From the NCBI GenBank assembly GCA_041281825.1, contig CP166298.1, forward strand, positions 930,001-994,000: a stretch of 64,000 bases of DNA. Reading direction: 5' to 3'. The notes below the pieces were generated by a model. That model ran no database searches. It was given only the letters and a program-made list of their open reading frames with translations, and was not told the DNA's origin. Position numbers and translations under genes: made by a program. Shown here piece after piece: positions 34,916 through 43,846 of the stretch (position 1 is its first letter; each line of letters starts with the position of its first letter). This DNA is from Paenibacillus_D tarimensis_A. GTDB taxonomy: Bacteria > Bacillota > Bacilli > Paenibacillales > Paenibacillaceae.

Positions 34916-34945
34916 AACCAGTCCTATAAACGGGCTGGTTTTTTC
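34916..34945 (+). terminator. Terminator after the VOC gene
   Basis: AACCAGTC / GGCTGGTT stem with a 9-base loop and TTTTTTC after it. The rest of the 346-base gap to 35171 is A/T-rich sequence and leader copy C. Confidence 0.8.
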
Positions 34946-35049
34946 AACGGCGAAACAACCATGAACTTTATTGGGCATGGAAGGGATAAACAAAATATTA
35001 TTTTTTTTCAAATAAAATGAAATCTTTTAAACTTGTTGTACGTATTACT

Positions 35050-35166
35050 AGAGACTAAATTTAAGCTGAGAGACTTTGAGAAGCAACGAGACTTTGAGAA
35101 GCTGAGAGATTTTGAGCGCCGCTCAAAGATCCCTATGTCATGCTCAAAGATCCCTATGTAAGGAGG
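35050..35166 (+). repeat. Leader element copy C
   Basis: Degenerate GAGACTAAATTTAAGC, then GAGAGACTTTGAG and CGAGACTTTGAG blocks, the hairpin (GATTTTGAGCGCCGCTCAAAG), one extra TCATGCTCAAAGATCCC unit, and TAAGGAGG, the SD of the next gene. The unit's ATG opens a short frame MSCSKIPM whose TAA overlaps the SD. Confidence 0.9.
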
Positions 35167-35171
35167 ATTTT

Positions 35172-37241
35172 ATGAGAAGAAGAAGGTATTGGATGCTGGC
35201 AGTAGTGCTTGTGCTGACGTTGCTTGTTCCGACGGGAGCGATGGCTGCCGGTCAGAGCAATGGGTTAATTTACGAAGATACGCGGCAGGCCGCGGCGGAG
35301 AAAGCTGCGCTGCTCACGGAAACTTACGGTACGACAAGCGTTCAATATGCACTTATCGATCAAGGCAGCATTATCGTATCAGGTCAAGCTGGACGCAACG
35401 ATGAGAAAGGAAAGCAGCCGTTGACGGCGGAAACGATGTACGGTATCGGGTCAACGAGCAAGATGTTCGTTACGGCGGCCGTGATGAAGCTGGTTGACGA
35501 GGGAAAGGTCGATTTGGATGCGCCTATCGCAGAGTACATCCCCGAATTTAAGATGGAAGACGAACGATACAAATTAATTACGCCGCGCATGCTGCTTAAT
35601 CATTCCTCCGGTATTAACGGTTCGTCGCTGTCGAACTCTTTTTTGTTTGAAGATAACGATACCTATGCCCGCGACACATTGCTGGAGCAATTGGCCGATC
35701 AAACGTTGAAGGCCGATCCCGGAGCCTTTTCGGTTTATTGCAACGACGGATTTACGTTGGCGGAAATCCTCGTCGAGAAAGTCAGCGGCATGAACTATAC
35801 CTCCTTTATCCATCAACATTTTACGGGAACGCTCGGCATGTCCAATACGAAGACGCCTCAGGATCAATTGGATACTTCCAAGATGGCGGCGCTTTACTAT
35901 CCGGCCTTCGAGGGGCAATTGCCGAACGAGACGGTCAACGTTATTGGAACGGGCGGCATTTATTCCACCGCCGAAGACATGGCCCGGTTCTCGCAAATCT
36001 TTACAGGACAAGTCGATAGCGTACTCTCCGACGAATCGGTCAAAGCGATGGAGCAAACGGAGTACATGAAAGGCTGGTGGCCCGAAGAGGCAGACACTTC
36101 AGTAAGCTACGGACTCGGCTGGGACAGCGTCAACCTGTTTCCGTTCGGCGATTACGGCATTAAGGCGCTTACGAAAGGCGGGGACACGGTTCTTTATCAT
36201 GCATCGCTCGTCGTGCTTCCCGAGCATAACATGGCGGCTGCCGTTCTTTCTTCCGGCGGCTCCAGTACGCTAAATCAACTATTGGCGAATGATATGCTGC
36301 TTCATGCGCTGAAAGAGAAAGGGGCCATTAGCGAATTCAAACCTGAGAAGTCCTATGGCGTCGCCGTCGCCGCGGATATGCCGGAGGACGTCCTGAAATA
36401 CGCGGGGATATACGGAGCGACGAATCAGTTGATCAATGTAAAAATCAGCGAAGAAGGCGAGATGTCGGTATCTTCAGTGCAATTGCCGGACTACCCGGCC
36501 GAGAAATACGTATATACGGTGGACGGAACTTTCATGAGTCCGGATGGAAATGTGAAAATCAGCTTCGTGACGGAGGAGAATGGCCGCACCTACCTGTGGA
36601 CCAGACAATATTTCTCGCTGCCGGGGCTGGGACAGACGGCCTTGTCTTATTATGCCGCCGAGAAGCTTGCCGCTCACGACATACCGGAAGAAACCGTGGC
36701 GGCTTGGGAGGAACGGGACGGTAAGAAATATTATATTATCAATGAGAAATATACTTCGCTTATCTATTTGGTCATGTCTACCATTAATATAGATTTGGTC
36801 CAGGATGTGCCAGGTTATGTTGCAGACAAAAAAATAACAGGCCCGAACAGCGCTTTAAGCGACTTGCAAATCCCGGTGATGAGCGGCAGAGACATTATGA
36901 ACTATCATTTTTATATGAACGATGAAGTCGAGTACCTCGAGGTTGCGGGCGGTGTATTTATTCGAGAAGACGGATTGAAGCCGATCTATTCCGGGAAGAA
37001 GTCATCGGTAACGATCCTTGCGAGCGGTTATGCAAGGTGGTTCACGGTGCCCGATAATGCCGCGGGCAAAACGATGAAAGTGAAGCTGCCTGCAAAAAGC
37101 TCGTTTTCCGTATACGACGAGGCGGGCATGCTTGTGGATTCAACCGTGATCGGCGGCGGCAATACCGTTGTGCTGCCTGAGAGGGGTACCGTTGTTTTCG
37201 CAGGCGAAGCAGGTGCGAAGTTTGAAATTTCCATAAAATAA
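35172..37241 (+). CDS. Secreted serine hydrolase of the beta-lactamase/class C penicillin-binding family
   Basis: 689 aa with a signal peptide (MRRRRYWMLAVVLVLTLLVPTGAMAA). The beta-lactamase domain spans about 40-370: GIGSTSKMF (SxxK nucleophile), VYCNDGF (YxN) and LTKGGDTVLYH (KxG-like with a following His). The C-terminal ~300 residues are an extra domain found in large members of this family; it begins with PEDVLKYAGIYGATNQLINV and ends in beta strands. The role is likely D-Ala-peptide hydrolysis or an esterase activity outside the membrane; not predicted as a true beta-lactamase. The SD is the end of leader copy C. Confidence 0.88.
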   Translation: MRRRRYWMLAVVLVLTLLVPTGAMAAGQSNGLIYEDTRQAAAEKAALLTETYGTTSVQYALIDQGSIIVSGQAGRNDEKGKQPLTAETMYGIGSTSKMFVTAAVMKLVDEGKVDLDAPIAEYIPEFKMEDERYKLITPRMLLNHSSGINGSSLSNSFLFEDNDTYARDTLLEQLADQTLKADPGAFSVYCNDGFTLAEILVEKVSGMNYTSFIHQHFTGTLGMSNTKTPQDQLDTSKMAALYYPAFEGQLPNETVNVIGTGGIYSTAEDMARFSQIFTGQVDSVLSDESVKAMEQTEYMKGWWPEEADTSVSYGLGWDSVNLFPFGDYGIKALTKGGDTVLYHASLVVLPEHNMAAAVLSSGGSSTLNQLLANDMLLHALKEKGAISEFKPEKSYGVAVAADMPEDVLKYAGIYGATNQLINVKISEEGEMSVSSVQLPDYPAEKYVYTVDGTFMSPDGNVKISFVTEENGRTYLWTRQYFSLPGLGQTALSYYAAEKLAAHDIPEETVAAWEERDGKKYYIINEKYTSLIYLVMSTINIDLVQDVPGYVADKKITGPNSALSDLQIPVMSGRDIMNYHFYMNDEVEYLEVAGGVFIREDGLKPIYSGKKSSVTILASGYARWFTVPDNAAGKTMKVKLPAKSSFSVYDEAGMLVDSTVIGGGNTVVLPERGTVVFAGEAGAKFEISIK

Positions 37242-37283
37242 TGAGATGATTTGTTGTAGAAACAGATCGTGCAACCTCAACCG

Positions 37284-37316
37284 CAGCCACCCTCCCCGCA
37301 AGGGTGGCTGTTCCCT
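37284..37316 (+). terminator. Terminator-like hairpin
   Basis: CAGCCACCC / GGGTGGCTG with a 9-base loop, then TTCCCTACTTT. Confidence 0.7.
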
Positions 37317-37354
37317 ACTTTGAGGTAATAACCGTTACTTGGAGGGAGAGCTTC

Positions 37355-38077
37355 ATGGATCATTACATAGAAGGCCGCATTGCCGGTATCCCCTATTTAG
37401 AGCTTAATCCATCTAACGAACCGATCGGAACGGTTCTTTTGTATCATGGCTGGGCATCAAGTATAGAGTCTTATTCGTTCTTTGCATCCATAGTATCGCA
37501 TTGGGGATATAAGGTCGTCATACCGGAATTGCCCTATCATGGAGAACGCGGGACGCTTGATTATTCCGACAACTCGGTATTGGAGCAGTATTTCTGGAAT
37601 GTCGTCCTGCAAGGCGTTAAGGAAGTGGAAGAATTAACGGCTGAATTATCGAAAACCGGTGACAAGATCGGGATCATAGGCCATTCAACCGGCGGTTTTA
37701 TCGCTGCAGGCGCATTTTCCAAAGTCCCTTCGCTGCGCGCTGCTGTCGTCATCAACGGTTCTTGTGCCTGGGTCAAGTTTGAAGAGTTGCTCCGCGAGAA
37801 GATAGGGAGAGAGCCAATCCCTTCCGACAGAAGAGATACTATATTCAAGAATGACCCTGTATCTCAAATCGATTTTGAAGATAATAGAGCTCTTTTAATC
37901 CTTCATGGCAAGGAGGATAGTACGGTACCAATCGAAAGTCAAAGATATTTTATAGATGTGATGTCTAATAGATCTTCGGGTGAGTTGCACTTCATAGAAT
38001 ATACAGGGGTTAACCATCAAATTACGCTTGGTATGCTTCAGAAATCAAAGGAATGGCTTGATGCGCATCTGGGATAA
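37355..38077 (+). CDS. Alpha/beta-hydrolase (esterase-like)
   Basis: 240 aa, no signal peptide. VLLYHGWASSIESY (oxyanion hole), GHSTGGFIAA (nucleophile Ser), ILHGKEDSTVPI (acid) and GVNHQIT (His) give a complete triad. The fold and length fit small serine hydrolases such as the YitV-like group; substrate unknown. GGAGGGAG precedes the ATG. Confidence 0.85.
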   Translation: MDHYIEGRIAGIPYLELNPSNEPIGTVLLYHGWASSIESYSFFASIVSHWGYKVVIPELPYHGERGTLDYSDNSVLEQYFWNVVLQGVKEVEELTAELSKTGDKIGIIGHSTGGFIAAGAFSKVPSLRAAVVINGSCAWVKFEELLREKIGREPIPSDRRDTIFKNDPVSQIDFEDNRALLILHGKEDSTVPIESQRYFIDVMSNRSSGELHFIEYTGVNHQITLGMLQKSKEWLDAHLG

Positions 38078-38186
38078 GGGTTCTTGAAAGTCCGCCGCTG
38101 CTTGTTCAAAAGGTATTCTTGGGCGGTTTGGCGCGGTTGGCGGGGTTGCTTCGATATCGAATATGATAAGGACTAATTTTCACTTC

Positions 38187-38219
38187 GAAGCTGCCGCGGG
38201 ATCGGCAGCTTCGTTATTG
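38187..38219 (+). terminator. Terminator
   Basis: CGAAGCTGCCG / CGGCAGCTTCG with a 6-base loop, then TTATTGTT. Confidence 0.8.
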
Positions 38220-38351
38220 TTCCCATTGAGTTCATTACCATAGTTAAGAAGGTATCATCTACGTTACTTAGTGAAAATAATTACAGTTCTTACATCAGCC
38301 GACGGAATTCTATAAAATAATAAATATAGAATGTAAGGGAGAGTGCTAACC

Positions 38352-39269
38352 ATGAGAACGATGAAATTAGGGACAAGCACATTAGAGGTGCCCGTTATTG
38401 CAGTCGGCTGCATGCGGATCAATTCACTGGACAAAGCCGAGGCAGAGCGTTTTATTAAGACGTCGCTGGAAGAGGGCGCGAACTTCTTCGATCATGCGGA
38501 CATTTATGGCGGAGGGGAATGTGAGGAAATCTTCGCGGACGCTATCCAGATGAACGCGGGGATTCGCGAGAAGGTCATTCTCCAATCGAAGTGCGGAATC
38601 CGCAGAGGCATGTTCGACTTCTCCAAAGAGCATATTCTCCTGTCGGTGGATGCGATCTTGAAACGGCTCAGGACCGACTATTTGGACATTCTATTGCTGC
38701 ATCGTCCGGATACGCTCGTCGAGCCGGATGAAGTGGCGGAAGCATTCGACATGCTGGAAGCTTCAGGCAAGGTGCGGCATTTCGGCGTCTCCAACCAGCA
38801 TCCGATGCAGATTGAACTGCTGAAGAAGTCGGTGAAGCAGCCGATCGTTGCCAATCAGCTGCAGCTTAGCATCACCAACGCAACGATGATCTCCAGCGGA
38901 TTCAACGTAAATATGGAGAACGAGCCCGCGGTGAACCGGGATGGTTATATTCTGGATTATTGCAGACTGAACGATATCACCATCCAGCCCTGGTCGCCGT
39001 TCCAGTACGGATTCTTCAAGGGCGTCTTCTTGGATAATGACAAGTTCCCGGAGTTGAACAAGAAGATTAATGAAATTGCCGACAAATACGAAGTTAGTAA
39101 CACATCGATAGCGATGGCCTGGATTCTGCGCCATCCTGCGAGCATGCAGCCGGTTACCGGCACGATGAATATTACCCGGTTGATCGATTGCTGTAAAGCA
39201 AGCGACATCCGTCTGACGCGTGAAGAATGGTACGAAATCTTCCGAGCGGCAGGTAATGTGCTTCCATAA
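38352..39269 (+). CDS. Aldo/keto reductase
   Basis: 305 aa TIM-barrel NADPH oxidoreductase of the E. coli YdhF-like group: FFDHADIYGGGECEEIF (catalytic Asp and Tyr), QSKCGI (Lys), LLLHRPD (His) and VGVSNQHP-like VRHFGVSNQHPMQ. The C-terminal cofactor segment is PVTGTMNITRL. Substrate unknown. The ATG at 38352 has AAGGGAG upstream. A terminator follows within 30 bases. Confidence 0.92.
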   Translation: MRTMKLGTSTLEVPVIAVGCMRINSLDKAEAERFIKTSLEEGANFFDHADIYGGGECEEIFADAIQMNAGIREKVILQSKCGIRRGMFDFSKEHILLSVDAILKRLRTDYLDILLLHRPDTLVEPDEVAEAFDMLEASGKVRHFGVSNQHPMQIELLKKSVKQPIVANQLQLSITNATMISSGFNVNMENEPAVNRDGYILDYCRLNDITIQPWSPFQYGFFKGVFLDNDKFPELNKKINEIADKYEVSNTSIAMAWILRHPASMQPVTGTMNITRLIDCCKASDIRLTREEWYEIFRAAGNVLP

Positions 39270-39296
39270 ACATGATTAGCAGGTTTCGTTACAAGC

Positions 39297-39323
39297 AAAG
39301 GCCCCTCGAATGAGGGGCCTTTT
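39297..39323 (+). terminator. Terminator of the aldo/keto reductase gene
   Basis: AAAGGCCCCTC / GAGGGGCCTTTT with a 4-base loop. The first ATG of the following reading frame lies inside this hairpin. Confidence 0.92.
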
Positions 39324-39792
39324 CAAGCACTTTAGCTGTGCAGAGCCAGAACTGGTCATGCAGGAGCTGGAGAGCAGCTCCGTCGTTTTCAAGGGGAGAG
39401 CGATAGAAATAAAGAACGAAGGACTGACAATATTTCAAGTAGAGGAAGCGTGGAAAGGGGTAGAGGAAGCTCATATTGAGATTTATGACAACGGGTGGGA
39501 TCCCTATTCGGTCAAAACCGACTATTTGGTGTTTGGCAGCTTGCGGGATGGGGAGTTAAGAACGAATCTATGCGGGCGTACCGGACCTTGGGACAACACC
39601 AGGGAAGAGGCAATGAATAAGACTGGGATTCAATCCGCAGAATTTTTCAATAACGAAGTACCTCCAACTACAAACGGACATTTAGAGCGGTCTTGGTCAC
39701 AAACGGAGGCCGTCATTCTGGTGATTTTTACGTTCCTGATTATACTGTCATTAATTGTAGTATGGAGAAGAAAAAGAAGGCCCCCTCGCTAA
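39310..39792 (+). pseudogene. 5'-truncated membrane-anchored protein gene (lost signal peptide)
   Basis: The 160-codon frame begins in the loop of a terminator and has no SD. Its first readable block, HFSCAEPELVMQELESSSVVFKGRAIEI, resembles the mature start of exported CSCA-type proteins, where a signal peptide ending in ACSC normally precedes it. A C-terminal membrane segment and basic tail (AVILVIFTFLIILSLIVVWRRKRRPPR) are kept, so the protein was once exported and anchored. The upstream part seems to have been replaced by the terminator junction. It is most likely not expressed as a functional protein. Confidence 0.6.
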
Positions 39793-39805
39793 AGGGGGCT
39801 TTACA
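39777..39805. terminator. Terminator between convergent genes
   Basis: AAGGCCCCCT / AGGGGGCTTT with a 6-base loop; overlaps the last codons of the truncated gene. Confidence 0.8.
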
Positions 39806-39821
39806 TTTACCCGGACATGGG

Positions 39822-40730
39822 TTAATCCGGAATTTGCCGCGCGGCTTCCCAGCCTGCGGAAGGCGGATGAAGAAGGTATTTGTACAGCTTGCCGTCCGTG
39901 TCTTCGATAGCAACCAAGAAGCCGTTCGGTTCAGGTAAAATGTGGTGAATTTCACCATCCGGAACAAGGCTGGCTGCAAGGGGAGTCAAGACCGAAACCA
40001 ATGTGTCTTCTAGCCACATTCTCTCACGGTACCAACGCGGGGCGGGTATTGGTTTAGGATAGCCGCTGACAGATGCACCGAGTTCGATTGCCATTTGATG
40101 GGGATCGCAAGATAATGTGCGTCCTGCACCTATGGATGCGACGAAGCGAAGACAAAATTCTATGGTGTTGATTACTTCATTGTAATTCAGAGAACCATTG
40201 GCATAGCGGATTTCTACAGTACCGATATTAAACCACGATGCCAGGTTAATTCCGCAGCGATGGGATTGAGGGCGTCCCTTATGGCGGAGCGCAGCGGTTC
40301 CGGGATCGGCAATATACCGATTACGCATTTTAAAAGTAACCGGGGGGCAAAATATCAGGCGATCTTCGCTTGTATTCAGCAAACATCTCACGGCTTCTTG
40401 ATACTGCAAGGCAGCCTCGATAAACCGGGGGATACTTTCTTGCCCCCAAGGATCCAATCCGACATGAACATGAAGTCCGCAGCTCCAATTGGCCGCAGCC
40501 CCTTGAGCATGGAGCCTGGTCAGCATCTCGAGGATTTGTTCCCGATCTTCCCACTTAATTGGCGGCGGTTTTAATTCACTGCCCGAATCCTCTCCAGAAT
40601 CATCAATTTGCAGTTCATCCAAAGACATAATCCAGCCGGGCAATAGCTCGACTTTCTCCGGGGTACCTCCGACAAATTCGATTTCTACTCCAAATTGCAA
40701 GTCTTTCCAGTTCACTAATAAAGGCTTCAT
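39822..40730 (-). CDS. Amidoligase-family protein (COOH-NH2 ligase fold)
   Basis: 302 aa. LQFGVEIEFVGG opens the domain, DDSGEDSGSELKPPPIK carries the acidic GSE segment, and WSCGLHVHVG is the conserved His-rich strand; KGRPQSHRCGINLASWFNIGTVEIRYANGSLN follows with FRxxxGSLN-like Arg. This matches the putative amidoligase family (PF12224), related to glutamine synthetase/glutamate-cysteine ligase folds and thought to make peptide or amide bonds. The ATG at 40730 has GGATGGAG 6-7 bases upstream; a start 8 codons earlier lacks one. No usual partner gene stands beside it. A perfect inverted repeat lies just upstream. Confidence 0.78.
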   Translation of the reverse strand: MKPLLVNWKDLQFGVEIEFVGGTPEKVELLPGWIMSLDELQIDDSGEDSGSELKPPPIKWEDREQILEMLTRLHAQGAAANWSCGLHVHVGLDPWGQESIPRFIEAALQYQEAVRCLLNTSEDRLIFCPPVTFKMRNRYIADPGTAALRHKGRPQSHRCGINLASWFNIGTVEIRYANGSLNYNEVINTIEFCLRFVASIGAGRTLSCDPHQMAIELGASVSGYPKPIPAPRWYRERMWLEDTLVSVLTPLAASLVPDGEIHHILPEPNGFLVAIEDTDGKLYKYLLHPPSAGWEAARQIPD

Positions 40731-40741
40731 CGTTTCTCCAT

Positions 40742-40780
40742 CCTCTCTATTCATTGGTATTGTTGAACTGAATAGAGAGG
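40742..40780 (-). promoter_or_regulatory. Perfect 12-bp inverted repeat at the amidoligase 5' end
   Basis: CCTCTCTATTCA / TGAATAGAGAGG with a 15-base centre, ending 11 bases before the amidoligase start. On the minus-strand mRNA the stem's 3' arm runs into the SD, so it could act as an operator or as an RNA hairpin. The 326-base gap to 41056 also holds a 60-codon frame without SD (rejected). Confidence 0.6.
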
Positions 40781-40920
40781 TGGCGGTGCACGGGCTTACC
40801 GGGGAACTTTTTTTCTTGGCAATATTATCCCTCCAAGCAGTTTGGTGGTGGTATATGTTTCATTATACAAGAGTTCCAGTTTTGAAATATCGAAAATATC
40901 AAAAAAAATTCCATGCCTTG

Positions 40921-40929
40921 TGTTATAAT
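40921..40929 (+). promoter_or_regulatory. Possible extended -10 promoter upstream of the VOC gene at 41057
   Basis: TGTTATAAT fits an extended -10 box; no clear -35. About 130 bases of leader would precede the gene. Confidence 0.35.
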
Positions 40930-41056
40930 TTTCGAGTGATAGGAAAAGAAATCCAAAACTAATAGTTGTAAAGTAGCGATTCTTTATATGAAAGAGATGG
41001 ATCGAAGGAATATATGTTAGATAACCATTCTACAAAATGAGGAAGGGGCAATTAGA

Positions 41057-41425
41057 ATGGCAATACAATTGAAAAGCGCCTATCTTACTATTCCTGTAAG
41101 CGATTTCAGGCATTCGGCGGAATGGTATGGTGAACACTTGGGATTTAAAGTTGTAACCGAAGATCCGTTTTATTTTGAATTAGTAAACGAATCCGGAATT
41201 AGAATTCTGCTTCAACAAAATGAGCATAACCTTCATTCTCATTTCACTTATCCGGATGGATCGCTCCAATCATCATATGGATTTATGGTTGATGATGCCG
41301 AATCCGCGTATCATTATTTTGTGGATAAAGGGGTCAAGGTTGGTCAACTGTTTGATTATCAAGGAAAATCTTTTTCCTTCTATGATCCTGATGGAAACTT
41401 CATCGAAGTATGGAGTGTTGCTTAA
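41057..41425 (+). CDS. Single-domain VOC family protein
   Basis: 122 aa: LKSAYLTIPVSDFRHSAEWYGEHLGFKVVTEDPFYFEL and KSFSFYDPDGNFIEVWSV are the two ends of a glyoxalase/bleomycin-resistance fold. GGAAGGGG is about 9 bases before the ATG. The frameshifted metallo-beta-lactamase gene follows 25 bases later, so the two likely form one transcript. Confidence 0.87.
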   Translation: MAIQLKSAYLTIPVSDFRHSAEWYGEHLGFKVVTEDPFYFELVNESGIRILLQQNEHNLHSHFTYPDGSLQSSYGFMVDDAESAYHYFVDKGVKVGQLFDYQGKSFSFYDPDGNFIEVWSVA

Positions 41426-41450
41426 AAAATCCAAAATTTGGAGGTACTGA

Positions 41451-42366
41451 ATGAGTAATGTAGAGCAAATAACCAATGGATTCTGGAGAGTTTGTTTAAT
41501 GCAACCAATACCTTCCGATGTCTATTGTTATGTGGTGATCAAAGACAAAGTTACAATGATTGATTGCGGGCACCCCTCTTTTGTGTCGCAGCAAGCTTTA
41601 TTGAACGGTATAAATGAGATTGGTTTGAATCTATCGGATATTGATCAACTGATACTTACCCATCTTGCATGTTGATCATATTGGTGCATTAGGGTGTAAA
41701 GAAATTGCGATAGACACACTTACAATGGCTGCTCCAGATCTAATAAAGGAAGTAACAAGATTAGAGCGTATCACCACAATAAAAAACAAATTACCTGCGG
41801 AAGTTTCTGAACAGTTATTAAATTTAGAGATGATCGAAGCGGAAAAAAGTTATTATGCTATGCCGAACTCATTGCACGTCCATAGGGAACTTCAAGAAGG
41901 AGATCAAATAGATATAGGCGGAGAGATGTTACGGGTGATCTATACTCCTGGACATAGCTTTGATCATATTTCTTTGCTCCACGAGCCTTCAGGTATCCTT
42001 ATCGGTGGTGATATTCTAATCAAAAATGGTCCGCCTGCCATTACAGACTTGGATCAATACGTCTCTTCGCTTGATAAGTTAAGGACATTGTCAATGTCGA
42101 GCGTCTTACCAGGACATGGACCTATTTTAACAAATCCTGATGAAGTTATTGAGCAATCAATTCAGCGCATCATAGAAACCGATAACCGAATAATTGAATT
42201 GTTAAAGAGCGGGCCAAAATCATATTACGAAATTGCTTTGGGATTTACAGGCGGAAGAATTCATAAAGGAATTCTGTTTTTTATGAATATTGTCGATACC
42301 CACGTGAAAAGAATGCTGAAAAACAGTATAGTTGCAATTCAGCATGAGAAGCTTATTCTTGTTTGA
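41451..42366 (+). pseudogene. Metallo-beta-lactamase-fold hydrolase, frameshifted in its metal site
   Basis: Two frames together give about 305 aa of an MBL-fold hydrolase. The first ends ...LNLSDIDQLILTHLAC-stop; the second resumes HVDHIGALGCKEIAIDT... through LYTPGHSFDHISLLHEPSGILIGGDILI-like sequence and PGHGPILTNPDEVI. Removing one G (41667) restores THLHVDHIG, the HxHxDH zinc motif. It is either a recent mutation or a sequence error. The SD is GGAGGT before ATG 41451. Everything outside the lesion is intact. Confidence 0.85.
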
Positions 42367-42485
42367 TTGCGATTAGAGGTTGGTGTAATAACATAGGGAA
42401 GCAATTTCTGAGAATTTTGAACATAGTGAGGAGAATCTCCTCTGTTATAATAGGGGCAAGACGATAAGGATAACAAGGTGACAGT

Positions 42486-43829
42486 ATGAGCTATGTGGCG
42501 TCCGTGCAAAGAGCGATTGACTATATTGAGGAACATTTGGATGAGCATTTGGACCTTTCGAGCATTGCGGAGGAGGCTTATATCTCGGTTGCTCAATTAT
42601 ACCGGGTCTTCTATGCTCTCACCGGACATCCCGTTAAAGATTACATACGCAAAAGAAGGATATCCGTCGCTTCCAATCACTTGCGAAACTCGAATCGAAC
42701 TGTGGAGGAGATTGCATGGGACAGCGGATTTCAATCCTATCATTCATTTGCCAAGGTGTTCAAGAAGATTGTAGGGATGACTCCGGCCGCCTATCGAAAT
42801 GCTGATATTTACTTCAGCTTCGAGCCGATCTGCTTGCACGAGCAAGTCGCCTATCAGGAAGACAAGGAGCTGACGGAGCGATTTCCGGATGTTAAAGTGA
42901 TTCGATTTATGCCGGAGAAAATGTATTCCTATGTGTACGTATCCGAACGGGAAACTGGCATCGAGAACGAGGCCTTCCGTATTGTTCACGAAAAACTCTG
43001 CTCAATCGAAGCGACTGGGAGCGATAAGCCTAAGGTCCGGGTTTTTGGTAACAATGTCGATCTTCCTGAAAAAAAACCCAAACCCCGGTATGGTTATCGG
43101 ATGTTGATTCTAGGTGATGGTCAATGGCTTGCCGACAATATGTTTCAGGAGGAGGCGTTCACCGGAGGGTTATATGCCGTTGGAAAAGTCAATGTTTCAT
43201 CCCCGGAGACCGTTCAGCAGGCGTGGAACCGGTTATTGTCCGAATGGCTGCCCAAAAGCACCTTTGAAATCGGCCCGCATCAGTACATGGAGGAGTTCAT
43301 TGCTTACAACGGCAAGGTATCAAGGATGAAGCTGTATCTCCCTGTACAAAGAAAGTTTTATAATGAACCGATTGAAGTCGTTGAGCTCCCGAACGCCGCA
43401 GCCTTCTACTTTCGGGGATACGGCTCCAAGGCGCAAGCTGTTGCCGAGAAGCGGTTGATCGACTGGTACGGGCAAGGTAACGGCGAAAGCCGTGTGTTGG
43501 GCCAATGGAAATATTATATGTCCTATCATTACGGCAGCGGTGAGGCAGACGAATACTGGTGGGAAAATGGGATTCTTACGGATGAGCGAGAGGTTTCGGG
43601 GATAAAAGCCATCGAACGAAAGTGCATCGGTTCCGGTTACTACGCCTGCTGCGTTTCCAAAACCTATGGGTTGTTGACCGGTGTCCTCGATATCCTGCAC
43701 CGCTGGATTGCGGCCAATGACCATTATCGGCTGGATGAAGAGCGGCAGTGGTTTGCAGAATACCACACATCCGGCGGGACAAATGTTGAACGAGATACGA
43801 TTGTGAAGGTCTATGTTCCCGTTAAATAA
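42486..43829 (+). CDS. AraC-type regulator with C-terminal GyrI-like ligand domain
   Basis: 447 aa. Residues 1-105 are a double HTH AraC domain (DLSSIAEEAYISVAQLYRVFYALTGHPVKDYIRKRRI ... TVEEIAWDSGFQSYHSFAKVFKKIVGMTPAAYR). The remainder contains a long GyrI-like/effector-binding region (VIRFMPEKMYSYVYVSERETG; EIGPHQYMEEFIAYNGKVSRMKLYLPVQ), similar to regulators that bind hydrophobic drugs. The length suggests two such modules. AAGGTGACAGT precedes the ATG. It heads the run of VOC genes up to 46471 and likely regulates them. Confidence 0.88.
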   Translation: MSYVASVQRAIDYIEEHLDEHLDLSSIAEEAYISVAQLYRVFYALTGHPVKDYIRKRRISVASNHLRNSNRTVEEIAWDSGFQSYHSFAKVFKKIVGMTPAAYRNADIYFSFEPICLHEQVAYQEDKELTERFPDVKVIRFMPEKMYSYVYVSERETGIENEAFRIVHEKLCSIEATGSDKPKVRVFGNNVDLPEKKPKPRYGYRMLILGDGQWLADNMFQEEAFTGGLYAVGKVNVSSPETVQQAWNRLLSEWLPKSTFEIGPHQYMEEFIAYNGKVSRMKLYLPVQRKFYNEPIEVVELPNAAAFYFRGYGSKAQAVAEKRLIDWYGQGNGESRVLGQWKYYMSYHYGSGEADEYWWENGILTDEREVSGIKAIERKCIGSGYYACCVSKTYGLLTGVLDILHRWIAANDHYRLDEERQWFAEYHTSGGTNVERDTIVKVYVPVK

Positions 43830-43846
43830 GGAGAGTGTGATAAAAG

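Noticed and set aside
40780..40962. 60-codon frame with a hydrophobic start (LFFLAILSLQAVWWWYMF)
   Set aside because: The GTG start sits at the end of the inverted repeat with poor SD spacing and no terminator or conserved context; too weak to list as a gene.
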